From JBKHAJ01 sp964641125 (GTDB lineage Bacteria > Spirochaetota > Spirochaetia > SPDA01 > CAZSGZ01): a stretch of 64,000 bases of DNA. Positions 24,348 through 32,812 of this stretch are shown here, piece by piece (positions within the stretch are counted from its first letter, which is position 1; the number at the start of each line of letters is the position of its first letter). Made by a program: the position numbers and the translations under genes. The notes beneath the pieces were generated by a model that did no database searches, was not told where the DNA came from, and saw only the letters and a list, made by a program, of their open reading frames with translations. The stretch spans positions 1 to 64,000 of the forward strand of contig CAZXMO010000007.1 of NCBI GenBank assembly GCA_964641125.1, in the 5' to 3' direction.

Positions 24348-25603
24348 TGAACCGATATATCCGTATTTACCGCCGTTCGATCCTCCTCGCCGCCGCCCTG
24401 GTATTGCTCCTGAGCGGCTGCGGGGCGAAGAAGAACTGGATCATGTTCCGGGGCGAGCAGGGCCGGGGCGCGACCTCGACAACCATCCGGCCGCCTTTGG
24501 GAGTCAAATGGAACCTGAAGCTCCAGGAGCATTCGGAGCCGGCCTACGCCTTCAACAACCCGGTGGTCTTCGACGAGACCATCTACTTCGGGTCCACCGA
24601 CGGGAACGTATACGCCCTGGACATCGAAAGCGGCTACATGCGGTGGGTCCACAAAACACGGGGGGGCATCAACTCGGTGCCCGTCGCCGACGGGGACACC
24701 CTCTATATCGGCTCGAACGACGGAGTCCTCTACGCCCTCGATCAGGAAACGGGGAGCTCCCGTTGGACCTTTCAGGCCACAAGCACCCTCCAATCAACTA
24801 TTATCCGGCACGAAGATTCGGTCCTCTTCGTGGGAGACGGAGATTTCGTCTACTCGGTAAACCGCGGGACCGGGGAGCTCGAGTACCGGCTTCCCAATCT
24901 GGTATGGTACTACTTTACCTTCCAGGTCTACGACGACGTCATCTACTTCGCCCCCGGTCCCCCGGAGCGGCCCCACAGCATGGGTGCCTGGGACATCGAG
25001 ACCCGGAGCTATCTGTGGGTATTGGATACGGTCTACCTCGACGCGGTGTGGTATTCCTTTCCCGCCATCGAGGGGGATACCCTCTACTTCGCCACAATGG
25101 ACCCCTACGCCGACGTGTGGGAGCTCGATTACTACGCCTACGACAGGCTTACCGGAGATATCGAGTGGAAGTACTCCGATTTATCGGTGTGGCCCTATAC
25201 CGGGCAGGTCGATACCATCGAGCTCTACGAGAAATATATGCGTCTCCTCGATTACTTGGCCCCGTCTCTCTGGAAGGAGTTGGTCATCTACACCAGCGGC
25301 GACGCCATGGTGCGGGCCTTGGACGCGGAAACGGGCCGGCTGATGTGGGAAAAGCAGTTCGAAACGGTAACCACCTCCGCGCCCACCGTAGCCGGCGATT
25401 ACGTCTACTTCGGAATCGACGGAAACGACAACCCCTATTTCCCGACGCCCCCCCAGCTGGTCTGTCTCTCGGCGCGTACGGGCAAGCAGATGTGGGAGAT
25501 GGACCTCCAGGGCAGGCTCCTGAGCGCCCCGGTGGTCGCTCAGGACTGGATGATCTTCGGGACCGACGCGAACCGGTTCTATGTTTTAGAGGAGCTTTTT
25601 TGA
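24347..25603 (+). CDS. PQQ-repeat beta-propeller lipoprotein (BamB-like fold)
   Basis: 418 residues with a lipoprotein signal (LLLLSGC, Cys near 24). The rest consists of PQQ-type propeller blades with repeated NPVVFDETIYFGSTDGNVYALD and similar patterns. No PQQ-enzyme catalytic residues are evident, so it is more likely a scaffold, as BamB is. The ATG at 24347 overlaps the previous TGA by 1 nt. Its place in the MoxR operon suggests it works with the transglutaminase in the envelope. Confidence 0.83.
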   Translation: MNRYIRIYRRSILLAAALVLLLSGCGAKKNWIMFRGEQGRGATSTTIRPPLGVKWNLKLQEHSEPAYAFNNPVVFDETIYFGSTDGNVYALDIESGYMRWVHKTRGGINSVPVADGDTLYIGSNDGVLYALDQETGSSRWTFQATSTLQSTIIRHEDSVLFVGDGDFVYSVNRGTGELEYRLPNLVWYYFTFQVYDDVIYFAPGPPERPHSMGAWDIETRSYLWVLDTVYLDAVWYSFPAIEGDTLYFATMDPYADVWELDYYAYDRLTGDIEWKYSDLSVWPYTGQVDTIELYEKYMRLLDYLAPSLWKELVIYTSGDAMVRALDAETGRLMWEKQFETVTTSAPTVAGDYVYFGIDGNDNPYFPTPPQLVCLSARTGKQMWEMDLQGRLLSAPVVAQDWMIFGTDANRFYVLEELF

Positions 25604-26664
25604 TGCGGAGAATTATTGATTTTCGTTCCGATACCGTAACCAGACCTACCGGCGAAATGCGGAAAGCCATGGCCGAGGCTGAAGTGGGGGACGACGTCCT
25701 CAGGGAAGACCCCACGGTCAACCGGTTGGAAGCCCGGGCCGCGGAGATTCTGGGGAAGGAAGCCGCTCTGTTCGTACCTTCCGGAACCTTCGGAAACCAG
25801 GCGGCCCTGTTCACCCACTGTGACAGGGGCAATGAGGTTATTCTTTCGGATAGCTGCCACATCGTCGAGCACGAGGCGGGGGCTGCGTCGATGCTCGCTT
25901 CGGTCCAGCTGCGTACCGTAGCGCCGGCCGAACAGTGGCTCTCCTGGGAAGAAATAGAGCCTCGTATCCGCTCGGAGAAAAACATCCACTTCCCCGATAC
26001 AGGATGCGTCGCCTTGGAGAATGCTCTTTCCTCCGGTGAATGCCAGCCCCTTGCCGAGGCCGAAAAAATATACGCCGGGGCCGGAGGGTATTCGGTGCCG
26101 GTCCATCTCGACGGGGCGCGCATCTTCAACGGCGCTCTCGCCCTCGGGGTCGAGGCCGCGTCGATAGCCGCCGCCGCGGACAGCGTTATGTTCTGCCTGT
26201 CCAAGGGACTCAGCGCCCCGGTCGGATCGCTCCTCGCGGGGGACAGGGACTTCATCGAGGCCGCCCGGGTCCGACGGAAGATCATGGGAGGGGGAATGAG
26301 ACAGGCGGGGGTCCTCGCCGCCGCGGGACTCGTCTGTCTCGACACGACGCGCTTACGCCTCGCCGAGGACCATGCCACCGCGGCCCGGCTCAGGGAAATC
26401 TTCGGCCGGTATTCCGAGCTCCGGGTGATGAAGCAAAAGAACCCCATCAATATGGTCTTCTTCAGATTCGCGGACAACGTCGCAGCCGGCGGCGAATCGC
26501 ACCGGGAGAAAACCTTTCTCGACGCCTGCAGGAAAAAGGGGTACCTGACCTACGAGCCCGAGGGGGGATGGTTCCGCTTCGTTACTCATCGTGAGATTAC
26601 GGATGAGGATGTGGAAGCGTTCGGACGGGATCTGTCCGGGATACTCGAAACGGCCCTGGAATAA
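25603..26664 (+). CDS. ltaE: Low-specificity L-threonine aldolase
   Basis: 353 residues, PLP fold-type I. It begins with the family hallmark DFRSDTVTRPT and includes FVPSGTFGNQ, VHLDGARIFN and the PLP lysine K201 in CLSKGLSAPVGS. It cleaves L-threonine or L-allo-threonine to glycine and acetaldehyde. The ATG overlaps the previous stop by 1 nt (TGATG) and GAGGAG lies upstream, so this metabolic gene is translationally coupled to the envelope operon even though no functional link is obvious. Confidence 0.92.
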   Translation: MRRIIDFRSDTVTRPTGEMRKAMAEAEVGDDVLREDPTVNRLEARAAEILGKEAALFVPSGTFGNQAALFTHCDRGNEVILSDSCHIVEHEAGAASMLASVQLRTVAPAEQWLSWEEIEPRIRSEKNIHFPDTGCVALENALSSGECQPLAEAEKIYAGAGGYSVPVHLDGARIFNGALALGVEAASIAAAADSVMFCLSKGLSAPVGSLLAGDRDFIEAARVRRKIMGGGMRQAGVLAAAGLVCLDTTRLRLAEDHATAARLREIFGRYSELRVMKQKNPINMVFFRFADNVAAGGESHREKTFLDACRKKGYLTYEPEGGWFRFVTHREITDEDVEAFGRDLSGILETALE

Positions 26665-26689
26665 CCGGTCCCGGGGGAAGGTCCGCAGG

Positions 26690-28021
26690 CTATATGAGGG
26701 CCTGCAGGAGGGGCCGCTCCCCGCTCATCCTGTTACGTATAAAGTCGAGATAATCGGACCTCGTCACGATGCCTATCAGGCGTCCGTTCTCCTCGATGGG
26801 GAGGTGTCCGATGTTGTTCTTATAGAGGAGGCTCTCGATCTCCCGTACGGTGGTATTTTTCTTACCCGTTATGATTTTCCGGTTCATGTAGGCCTTGGCC
26901 GGGGCGTGCATCTGACTTCCCTTCCTCCCCTTCATGATGTCTTTGAGGGTCATAAAGCCGGTCAATTTTCCCCTCTCATCGACCACCGGGGCTCCCGAGT
27001 GGTTGATACCCTCGAGAAAGATAGAGGCTTCCAGCAGGCTCCAGTCCTCTCGTATGACCCCCACGTCCCGGGTCATAATCTTTTCCGCGATGATAGCGGG
27101 GATAAGACTGCCGTGAAGATGTTCGATAAGACGGTTGAATACCTCGGTTCCGTCCATTTTCTTCAGGAGCGTCGAGGCCGCCGCGGAATGGCCGCCCCCG
27201 CCGAAGGCGGAGAGGAGTTCATTGAGGTCGATGGACGGCTTCTGACTGCGGCCTATGATGAGGGTATCGTTCTCCTTCGCGAAGTGGAAGACCGCGAAGA
27301 TTGCGTCGGTATTCTCTACCTCGAACGCCTTCTCCACCACGGCGGCGAGACCTCCCACTTGACGCTCCATTTCCATGTAGACCACCGCGAGAAAGTGCCC
27401 GTGGATGTCCTGATAGGAGATGCGGTTCAAGATGTCGTGGAAGAGGGTTATCTGGTGATCATCTTTGAGGGTCTTGAGGAATTCTTTGACCAGCTTGATC
27501 GAGGCATTCTGCCGGGCGCAGTAGGAAGCGACGTGAAAATCGGCGTTCCCCACGTCCTCGTGGGTAAAGTTGCCGGTATCGGCATAGATCCCCGCAAGTG
27601 CGATAGTCGCGTCCTCCGGGGTCAACGCGAGCTCCCTCCGGATGCACTCGAGACCCATGAGGGTCGTGTTGGAGCCGACGGGAAGCTCGGTGAGCTCGGC
27701 GCCCTCGATGTCGCACTCCATTCCCCGGTGATGGTCATAGACGTAAATTGTCCCTGTAACCGAATCGACGAGATCGAGATATTCCTTGACCCGTACATAG
27801 GAGCGGGTATCGACGATGACTACGTCCCTCACCGGCTTCCCCTTGAGGTCCTTCGAGGGGACCATATTCAAATGATTCTGATAGAGATTGTACAGATTCT
27901 TCGCCACCGGATGAATAAAGCGGCTCGAGACAAGTGTATATCCCGGGTAGAGGTACCGGGCGAGAACCATCGACCCGAAGCAGTCCAGGTCCATGTTGGA
28001 ATGGCCGATTATTATGTCCAT
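26690..28021 (-). CDS. DHH-DHHA1 phosphoesterase fused to a CBS pair
   Basis: 443 residues. An N-terminal DHH domain carries GHSNMDLDCFGS and the DHH motif YDHHRG; a DHHA1 domain carries GGGHSAAAS (about 277-285); two CBS domains follow (about 308-440, with the second ending in GIVTRSDYLDFIRNRM). DHH/DHHA1 proteins of the NrnA type degrade short oligoribonucleotides or cyclic dinucleotides. The same DHH-CBS arrangement occurs in long bacterial tRNA nucleotidyltransferase fusions, but here no polymerase domain follows. CBS domains usually bind adenosyl ligands, so activity may be nucleotide-gated (inference). It is divergent from clpS. Confidence 0.85.
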   Translation of the reverse strand: MDIIIGHSNMDLDCFGSMVLARYLYPGYTLVSSRFIHPVAKNLYNLYQNHLNMVPSKDLKGKPVRDVVIVDTRSYVRVKEYLDLVDSVTGTIYVYDHHRGMECDIEGAELTELPVGSNTTLMGLECIRRELALTPEDATIALAGIYADTGNFTHEDVGNADFHVASYCARQNASIKLVKEFLKTLKDDHQITLFHDILNRISYQDIHGHFLAVVYMEMERQVGGLAAVVEKAFEVENTDAIFAVFHFAKENDTLIIGRSQKPSIDLNELLSAFGGGGHSAAASTLLKKMDGTEVFNRLIEHLHGSLIPAIIAEKIMTRDVGVIREDWSLLEASIFLEGINHSGAPVVDERGKLTGFMTLKDIMKGRKGSQMHAPAKAYMNRKIITGKKNTTVREIESLLYKNNIGHLPIEENGRLIGIVTRSDYLDFIRNRMSGERPLLQALI

Positions 28022-28082
28022 AATCTTTGTATAGACTATATTATCCTATCCCTCATAAATTGCAACCCGTGAAAGGGGTCTC

Positions 28083-28111
28083 TTGCCGTAGTAAAAAAAT
28101 ATTCGTACTAT
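28083..28111 (+). promoter_or_regulatory. Candidate promoter of clpS-clpA-aat
   Basis: TTGCCG (28083-28088), a 17-nt spacer and TACTAT (28106-28111). The predicted start lies about 3 nt before the clpS ATG at 28121, which lacks a good Shine-Dalgarno sequence. Confidence 0.35.
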
Positions 28112-28120
28112 ACTAGAGAA

Positions 28121-28450
28121 ATGTCGGATTCCAAGTATCCCTCCGGCGGATTCGAGGAGGAGATCCTCGAGGAAGCGGAAGACCGGACTAAAGAACCTGA
28201 GATGTACGTAGTGATACTCCATAATGATCACTACACCACCATGGATTTCGTGGTGGAGGTCCTGATGACGGTATTTCGTAAATCCGCGGCGGAGGCGACA
28301 AAGATCATGCTCGACGTTCACCGCAAGGGAAAGGGATACGTGGGGTACTTCCCCTACGATATCGCCGCCACCAAGGTGAGCCAGGTCCATGAGATGGCCA
28401 AGGAAAACGAGTTTCCACTACGATGTACGATAGAAAGGGCTGGCCGATGA
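28121..28450 (+). CDS. clpS: ATP-dependent Clp protease adaptor ClpS
   Basis: 109 residues. An acidic, flexible N-terminal extension (1-27) precedes the ClpS core with YVVILHNDHYTTMDFVVEVL, the N-degron-binding loop and pocket, and AAEATKIMLDVHRKGKGYVG. ClpS delivers proteins with destabilising N-terminal residues to ClpA. The stop overlaps the clpA ATG by 4 nt, so the adaptor and its ATPase are co-translated. Confidence 0.95.
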   Translation: MSDSKYPSGGFEEEILEEAEDRTKEPEMYVVILHNDHYTTMDFVVEVLMTVFRKSAAEATKIMLDVHRKGKGYVGYFPYDIAATKVSQVHEMAKENEFPLRCTIERAGR

Positions 28451-30714
28451 GAATACACGAAGACGTTCAAACGGTTTTGAATGCCGCCTATCAAGAGGCG
28501 AAACAAAAAAAGCACGAGTACCTGACCGCTGAGCACATCCTCTATGCCGCTCTCTTTTTCGATAATGTTAAAGCGGTGATGGAGGAGTGCGAAACCGATA
28601 TCGATCAGATTCGCCGGGATCTCGAAGGATATATGGAAAAGCACATCCCCACGGTGGAGGACGAAGAACCGGTCCAGACCGTCGGGTTCCAGGAAGTGAT
28701 CCAGGAGGCGGTTTTCCACACCCAGACCTCTCAGAAGGGGGAGGTAGACCTCGGCGATCTCTTGGTATCCATCTATAACGACGAGAAGAGCCACGGCTCC
28801 TATTACCTGCGGAAGGCGGGTCTCAAGCGGTTCGATCTTCTCAAAGCGGTCTCGGAGCTTCATCCTCTCGAAGAGGAACAGGAAGCCGGGGGGCCGAGAC
28901 TTCTCTCCGGCGAGCAGAACGCGGAGGAAGGACGGAAAAAAGAGAAGAGCGTCCTCAGGAACTACACCACCGAGCTAACCGCCTTGGCCCGGGAAAGCCG
29001 CCTGGAGCCGCTGATCGGGCGGGAAGATATTGTCGAGCGGACCGTACAGGTGCTGTGCCGCAGGCTCAAGAACAATCCGGTTTTAGTCGGTGATCCGGGG
29101 GTAGGGAAGACCGCAATCGCCGAAGGACTCGCCCAGCGGATCGCGGAAGAGCGGGTGCCCAAGACTCTCAAAGGCTTCGAGGTCTACGCTCTCGACATGG
29201 GGGGGATGATCGCGGGGACCCGCTTCCGTGGTGATTTCGAGGAAAGAATGAAGAACGTCATCAAGGAGCTCGAGCAGAAGGAGAGGGTAATACTCTTCAT
29301 TGACGAAATCCACACCATAATCGGTGCGGGAGCGGTCTCCGGAGGGACCATGGACGCCTCCAATCTCTTAAAGCCCGCTCTCGCATCGGGGAGACTCCGG
29401 TGCATCGGATCGACCACCTTCGAGGAGTTCAAAAAATCCTTCGACAAGGACAGGGCCCTTTCCCGGCGGTTCCAGAAGATCGAGGTCCAGGAGCCGACCC
29501 TCGCCGAGGCGGTGGAAATACTCAAAGGACTGCAGGAGAAATACGAGTCCTATCACGGGGTTACCTACACCGAGGAGGCACTGAAGGCCGCGGTGGACCT
29601 CTCCGCCCAGTACATCAACGAGCGACATCTTCCCGACAAGGCCATCGACGTGATCGACGAAGCCGGCGCCTATATGAGAATCAAGGCGTTCAAAGAGGAC
29701 CGGGAAGACGAGACCCTGAGTTCCGTGGAGATTACCGAGCACGACATCGAAGTGGTAGTCTCCAGGATAGCCCGAATACCGGAGAAGAGCGTTACCGTGA
29801 GCGAGCAGGAGGTCTTGAAGGATCTCGAGAAACGCCTTACCTCCGAAGTCTACGGCCAGGAACACGCTGTAAGCGAAGTTGTCCAGGCGGTCAAGCGGTC
29901 CCGGGCGGGATTCAAGGATCCCAACAAGCCGGTGGCCTCGTTCCTTTTCGTCGGACCCACCGGAGTCGGAAAGACCGAGCTCGCCCGGCAGCTTGCCGAC
30001 ACCTTAGGCATAGCACTCCACCGCTTCGACATGAGCGAGTATCAGGAAAAGCATACCGTGGCCAGGCTCATCGGGAGTCCCCCCGGTTACGTGGGGTACG
30101 AAGAGGGGGGACTCTTGACCGACGCCATACGGAAGACCCCTCATGCCGTCCTTCTCTTTGACGAGGTGGAAAAGGCCCATCAGGACGTCTATAATGTGCT
30201 GCTTCAGATGATGGATTACGCCACCGTCACCGACAATACCGGACGGAAGGCCGATTTCCGGAACGTCATTATCATTATGACTTCCAACGCCGGGGCCAGG
30301 GATATCGGCAAACCGATGATCGGTTTCGGGGAGCGCCGGATAGACGCCCAGGCAATAGGGGACGCGGTAGAGAGGACCTTCGCCCCCGAGTTCAGGAACC
30401 GCCTCGACAAGATCGTCACCTTCAACCGGCTGAGCAAAGAGATCGTTCTCATGATCGTGGACAAGGAGCTGAATATTTTCCAGAGCCGGCTTGAAGAGAA
30501 AGGGGTCACCCTCGAGGTAACGGACCGTTGCCGGGAATATCTCGCGGAAGAGGGATACTCCCCCGAATTCGGGGCGCGGAACATCGCCCGGCTTATCCAG
30601 GAGAAGATCAAGAACTTCTTCGTCGACGCCGTTCTCTTCGGGGAACTTTCCAAGGGCGGGAAGGCCGTAGCGGATATCGAAAGCGGAGAGGTGAGCATTC
30701 GGGTTATGGAGTAG
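28447..30714 (+). CDS. clpA: Clp protease ATP-binding subunit ClpA
   Basis: 755 residues. The N-terminal ClpS-binding repeat domain (1-140) is followed by AAA+ module D1 (Walker A GDPGVGKTA) and module D2 (GPTGVGKTE), with LFIDEIHTIIGAG and LLFDEVEKAH as Walker B segments. An IGFG loop (about residue 627) fits the ClpP-docking position, so it should work with a ClpP encoded elsewhere. There is no ClpB-type middle coiled coil, which supports ClpA. The ATG overlaps the clpS stop and AAAGGG lies upstream. Confidence 0.95.
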   Translation: MRIHEDVQTVLNAAYQEAKQKKHEYLTAEHILYAALFFDNVKAVMEECETDIDQIRRDLEGYMEKHIPTVEDEEPVQTVGFQEVIQEAVFHTQTSQKGEVDLGDLLVSIYNDEKSHGSYYLRKAGLKRFDLLKAVSELHPLEEEQEAGGPRLLSGEQNAEEGRKKEKSVLRNYTTELTALARESRLEPLIGREDIVERTVQVLCRRLKNNPVLVGDPGVGKTAIAEGLAQRIAEERVPKTLKGFEVYALDMGGMIAGTRFRGDFEERMKNVIKELEQKERVILFIDEIHTIIGAGAVSGGTMDASNLLKPALASGRLRCIGSTTFEEFKKSFDKDRALSRRFQKIEVQEPTLAEAVEILKGLQEKYESYHGVTYTEEALKAAVDLSAQYINERHLPDKAIDVIDEAGAYMRIKAFKEDREDETLSSVEITEHDIEVVVSRIARIPEKSVTVSEQEVLKDLEKRLTSEVYGQEHAVSEVVQAVKRSRAGFKDPNKPVASFLFVGPTGVGKTELARQLADTLGIALHRFDMSEYQEKHTVARLIGSPPGYVGYEEGGLLTDAIRKTPHAVLLFDEVEKAHQDVYNVLLQMMDYATVTDNTGRKADFRNVIIIMTSNAGARDIGKPMIGFGERRIDAQAIGDAVERTFAPEFRNRLDKIVTFNRLSKEIVLMIVDKELNIFQSRLEEKGVTLEVTDRCREYLAEEGYSPEFGARNIARLIQEKIKNFFVDAVLFGELSKGGKAVADIESGEVSIRVME

Positions 30715-30725
30715 CGGGCCGGTCG

Positions 30726-31457
30726 ATGGAAGACGCGGGTTTTCCCTACTTCGGTGAAAATGAACGGTTCCAATTTCCTCCGGTAAGCGAGAGCACCCCC
30801 GAGGGCATCGTCGCATCGGGGGGAAATTTGAGCCCGGGAATGCTCATATCCGCCTACACCCAGGGCATTTTTCCCTGGTATACCGAGGGGGAGCCCATTC
30901 TCTGGTGGTCCCCGGACCCCCGTTTTATCCTCCGGTTCGCCCATCTCCACGTATCCAAATCCTTAAGAAAAGTATTGAGGCAGGACCGCTTTTCGGTCAC
31001 CCTGGATTGTGAGTTCGACGGGGTTATTACCGCCTGCCGGAATGTCGCCCGCCGAGGGCAGACCGGCACCTGGATTACCGACGAGATGACCGAGGGGTAT
31101 CACCGCCTCCGCGAGCTCGGGTACGCCCACAGCGTCGAGGTCTGGAGGGAGGGGGTACTTGCCGGAGGGCTCTACGGAGTTAGCCTCGGGGCCATGTTTT
31201 TCGGGGAATCGATGTTCAGCAACATCCCCGACGCCTCCAAGACGGCCCTGATATATCTTGTTGGCCAGCTCGAGCGTGTAGGTTTCGACTGTATCGACAG
31301 TCAGGTCTATACCGCCCATCTCCAGCGGATGGGGGCGGTGGAAATTCCTCGGAAAGAATACATGAAAATCCTCGAAAGGCGTCTGGAAATGCCCACCATC
31401 CGGGGAAACTGGGGTGAAAAATTCCCCGCTATGAAAACATCAAATATCTTGCATTAA
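30726..31457 (+). CDS. aat: Leucyl/phenylalanyl-tRNA--protein transferase
   Basis: 243 residues. Family signatures are GIVASGGNLSPGMLISAYTQGIFPW, PILWWSPDPRFIL, GTWITDEMTEGYHRLRELGYAHSVEVW, GGLYGVSLGAMFFGESMFS and IDSQVYTAHLQRMGAVEI. The enzyme transfers Leu or Phe from aminoacyl-tRNA to N-terminal Lys or Arg, creating the degrons that ClpS reads. It follows clpA by 11 nt, completing a writer-reader-unfoldase operon. The C-terminal tail (about 225-243) is slightly longer than the core. Confidence 0.95.
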   Translation: MEDAGFPYFGENERFQFPPVSESTPEGIVASGGNLSPGMLISAYTQGIFPWYTEGEPILWWSPDPRFILRFAHLHVSKSLRKVLRQDRFSVTLDCEFDGVITACRNVARRGQTGTWITDEMTEGYHRLRELGYAHSVEVWREGVLAGGLYGVSLGAMFFGESMFSNIPDASKTALIYLVGQLERVGFDCIDSQVYTAHLQRMGAVEIPRKEYMKILERRLEMPTIRGNWGEKFPAMKTSNILH

Positions 31458-31477
31458 ACTTTGCCACGCAGTAGACT
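31449..31477 (+). promoter_or_regulatory. Candidate promoter of the PEGA/TPR gene
   Basis: TTGCAT (31449-31454), a 17-nt spacer and TAGACT (31472-31477). The predicted start is about 6 nt before the ATG at 31490; no Shine-Dalgarno sequence is present. The -35 box lies inside the end of aat. Confidence 0.35.
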
Positions 31478-31489
31478 CATTTCTGTAGC

Positions 31490-32812
31490 ATGGCAGCCAG
31501 GATTACCGCCGGTATCTTCGTCCTCCTCACCGTACTCGTCACGGCCTCCTTCCCCCAGCAGAGTGAAGATCCCGGAACAGGCGTGCTTTTCATCACCTCG
31601 GACCCAATAAACTGCACAGTAGAGGTGAACGGAGCGGAGCTCTCCGTACGGACTCCCGTGCTTCTCACGGACCTCGAAGAGGGATCGTACGCCGTCATCC
31701 TTACAAAGGAGGGGTTCCGCCCCGCCGAGGTACGTGTCGACGTAACAGCCGCCGAACCCCGCGCGGCGTCGGCCGACCTGACCGCCGACACGGTCCGGCC
31801 CTTTTTCCAGTCCCAGGATAAAATAGTCGTAAACAACAGGACCACCCTTCCCGGGGCGTACGGTCTAGACCTCCCGGAGGGGGAGTATACAATTCGAAGA
31901 GAGGAAGGGGTCATTTATATCGATCCCGTGTATCCGGGGCAGAAACTCCTGACGGCGATGCACATCGGGCTTCCCATTATGGCGGTGATCTCGGGGCTTT
32001 TAACGGTGGAGAACATTCTGAATCCCCATCCGGCGTGGCACTCCCTCTCGCCCGCGGCGGTTACCAGCTACGTCCTCACCGGGGGAATGCTCGCCCTGGA
32101 TTTGACCCTCCTCGGGAGAAAGCGGAAATTCGAGCGGGAATTTCCGGTCCGGGAGGTCCCCGGGGGCCGCATTACCGACGATCCCGCGGCCCTCTATGCC
32201 TTGGGCGAGCAGAGTATCGCCGGAGAACAGTTTCAGGAGGCGGTGGACTATTACCGGCTGATTCTTACCGGTTTTCCCGACTCCCCCTACTATCCCCAGG
32301 CGCTGTACAAGCTCGCCCGGATTCATTACGTTCTCGGGAATACCCGGCTCAGTCTCCAAGAGCTGAGAATCGTCAAGAACCGGTATCCCCTTCCCGATCT
32401 CTACGACAAGGCCTGCAAAAACCTAGCCGATATATACTATTCCCAGAACCGGTACGAGAAGGCCCTCGAATATTTGGATCAGATTGTCTTCTATGACCCC
32501 CTCCACACCCGGGAATCCGTCGATTTCTACAGGGCCCAGATCCGGGAGAGGCAGTATACCTCCGGTGATCTGGATATCGATCGGGTCATCGGCGCCTACC
32601 GCGGGCTTTTCAAACGTTATGGGGGCTCCGAAAACCGCCCGCAATATGCCTATACCCTAGCCTATTACCTCTATCTCGACGAAGAGTACACCGAAGCCCG
32701 AGAGATCTTGGATGATATCGAGGGGGCCGATGAGGACTTGAGCCGTTCGATCCGGGAGCTGACCCGGGAAGTAGACGCACTCCTTAACGGTGGAGAAGGC
32801 GGCGGCGGATGA
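31490..32812 (+). CDS. Exported PEGA-domain and TPR protein
   Basis: 440 residues. A signal peptide (1-20, ending SFPQQ) is followed by a PEGA domain (about 28-85: FITSDPINCTVEVNGAEL, LEEGSYAVILTKEGFRPAEVRV), two hydrophobic helices (about 160-200), and at least three TPR-like repeats (about 225-430) of the type seen in BamD/YbgF proteins (GEQFQEAVDYYRLILTGFPDSPYYPQALYKLARI). Such proteins organise envelope complexes. It overlaps the next gene by 4 nt (ATGA). Confidence 0.78.
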   Translation: MAARITAGIFVLLTVLVTASFPQQSEDPGTGVLFITSDPINCTVEVNGAELSVRTPVLLTDLEEGSYAVILTKEGFRPAEVRVDVTAAEPRAASADLTADTVRPFFQSQDKIVVNNRTTLPGAYGLDLPEGEYTIRREEGVIYIDPVYPGQKLLTAMHIGLPIMAVISGLLTVENILNPHPAWHSLSPAAVTSYVLTGGMLALDLTLLGRKRKFEREFPVREVPGGRITDDPAALYALGEQSIAGEQFQEAVDYYRLILTGFPDSPYYPQALYKLARIHYVLGNTRLSLQELRIVKNRYPLPDLYDKACKNLADIYYSQNRYEKALEYLDQIVFYDPLHTRESVDFYRAQIRERQYTSGDLDIDRVIGAYRGLFKRYGGSENRPQYAYTLAYYLYLDEEYTEAREILDDIEGADEDLSRSIRELTREVDALLNGGEGGGG

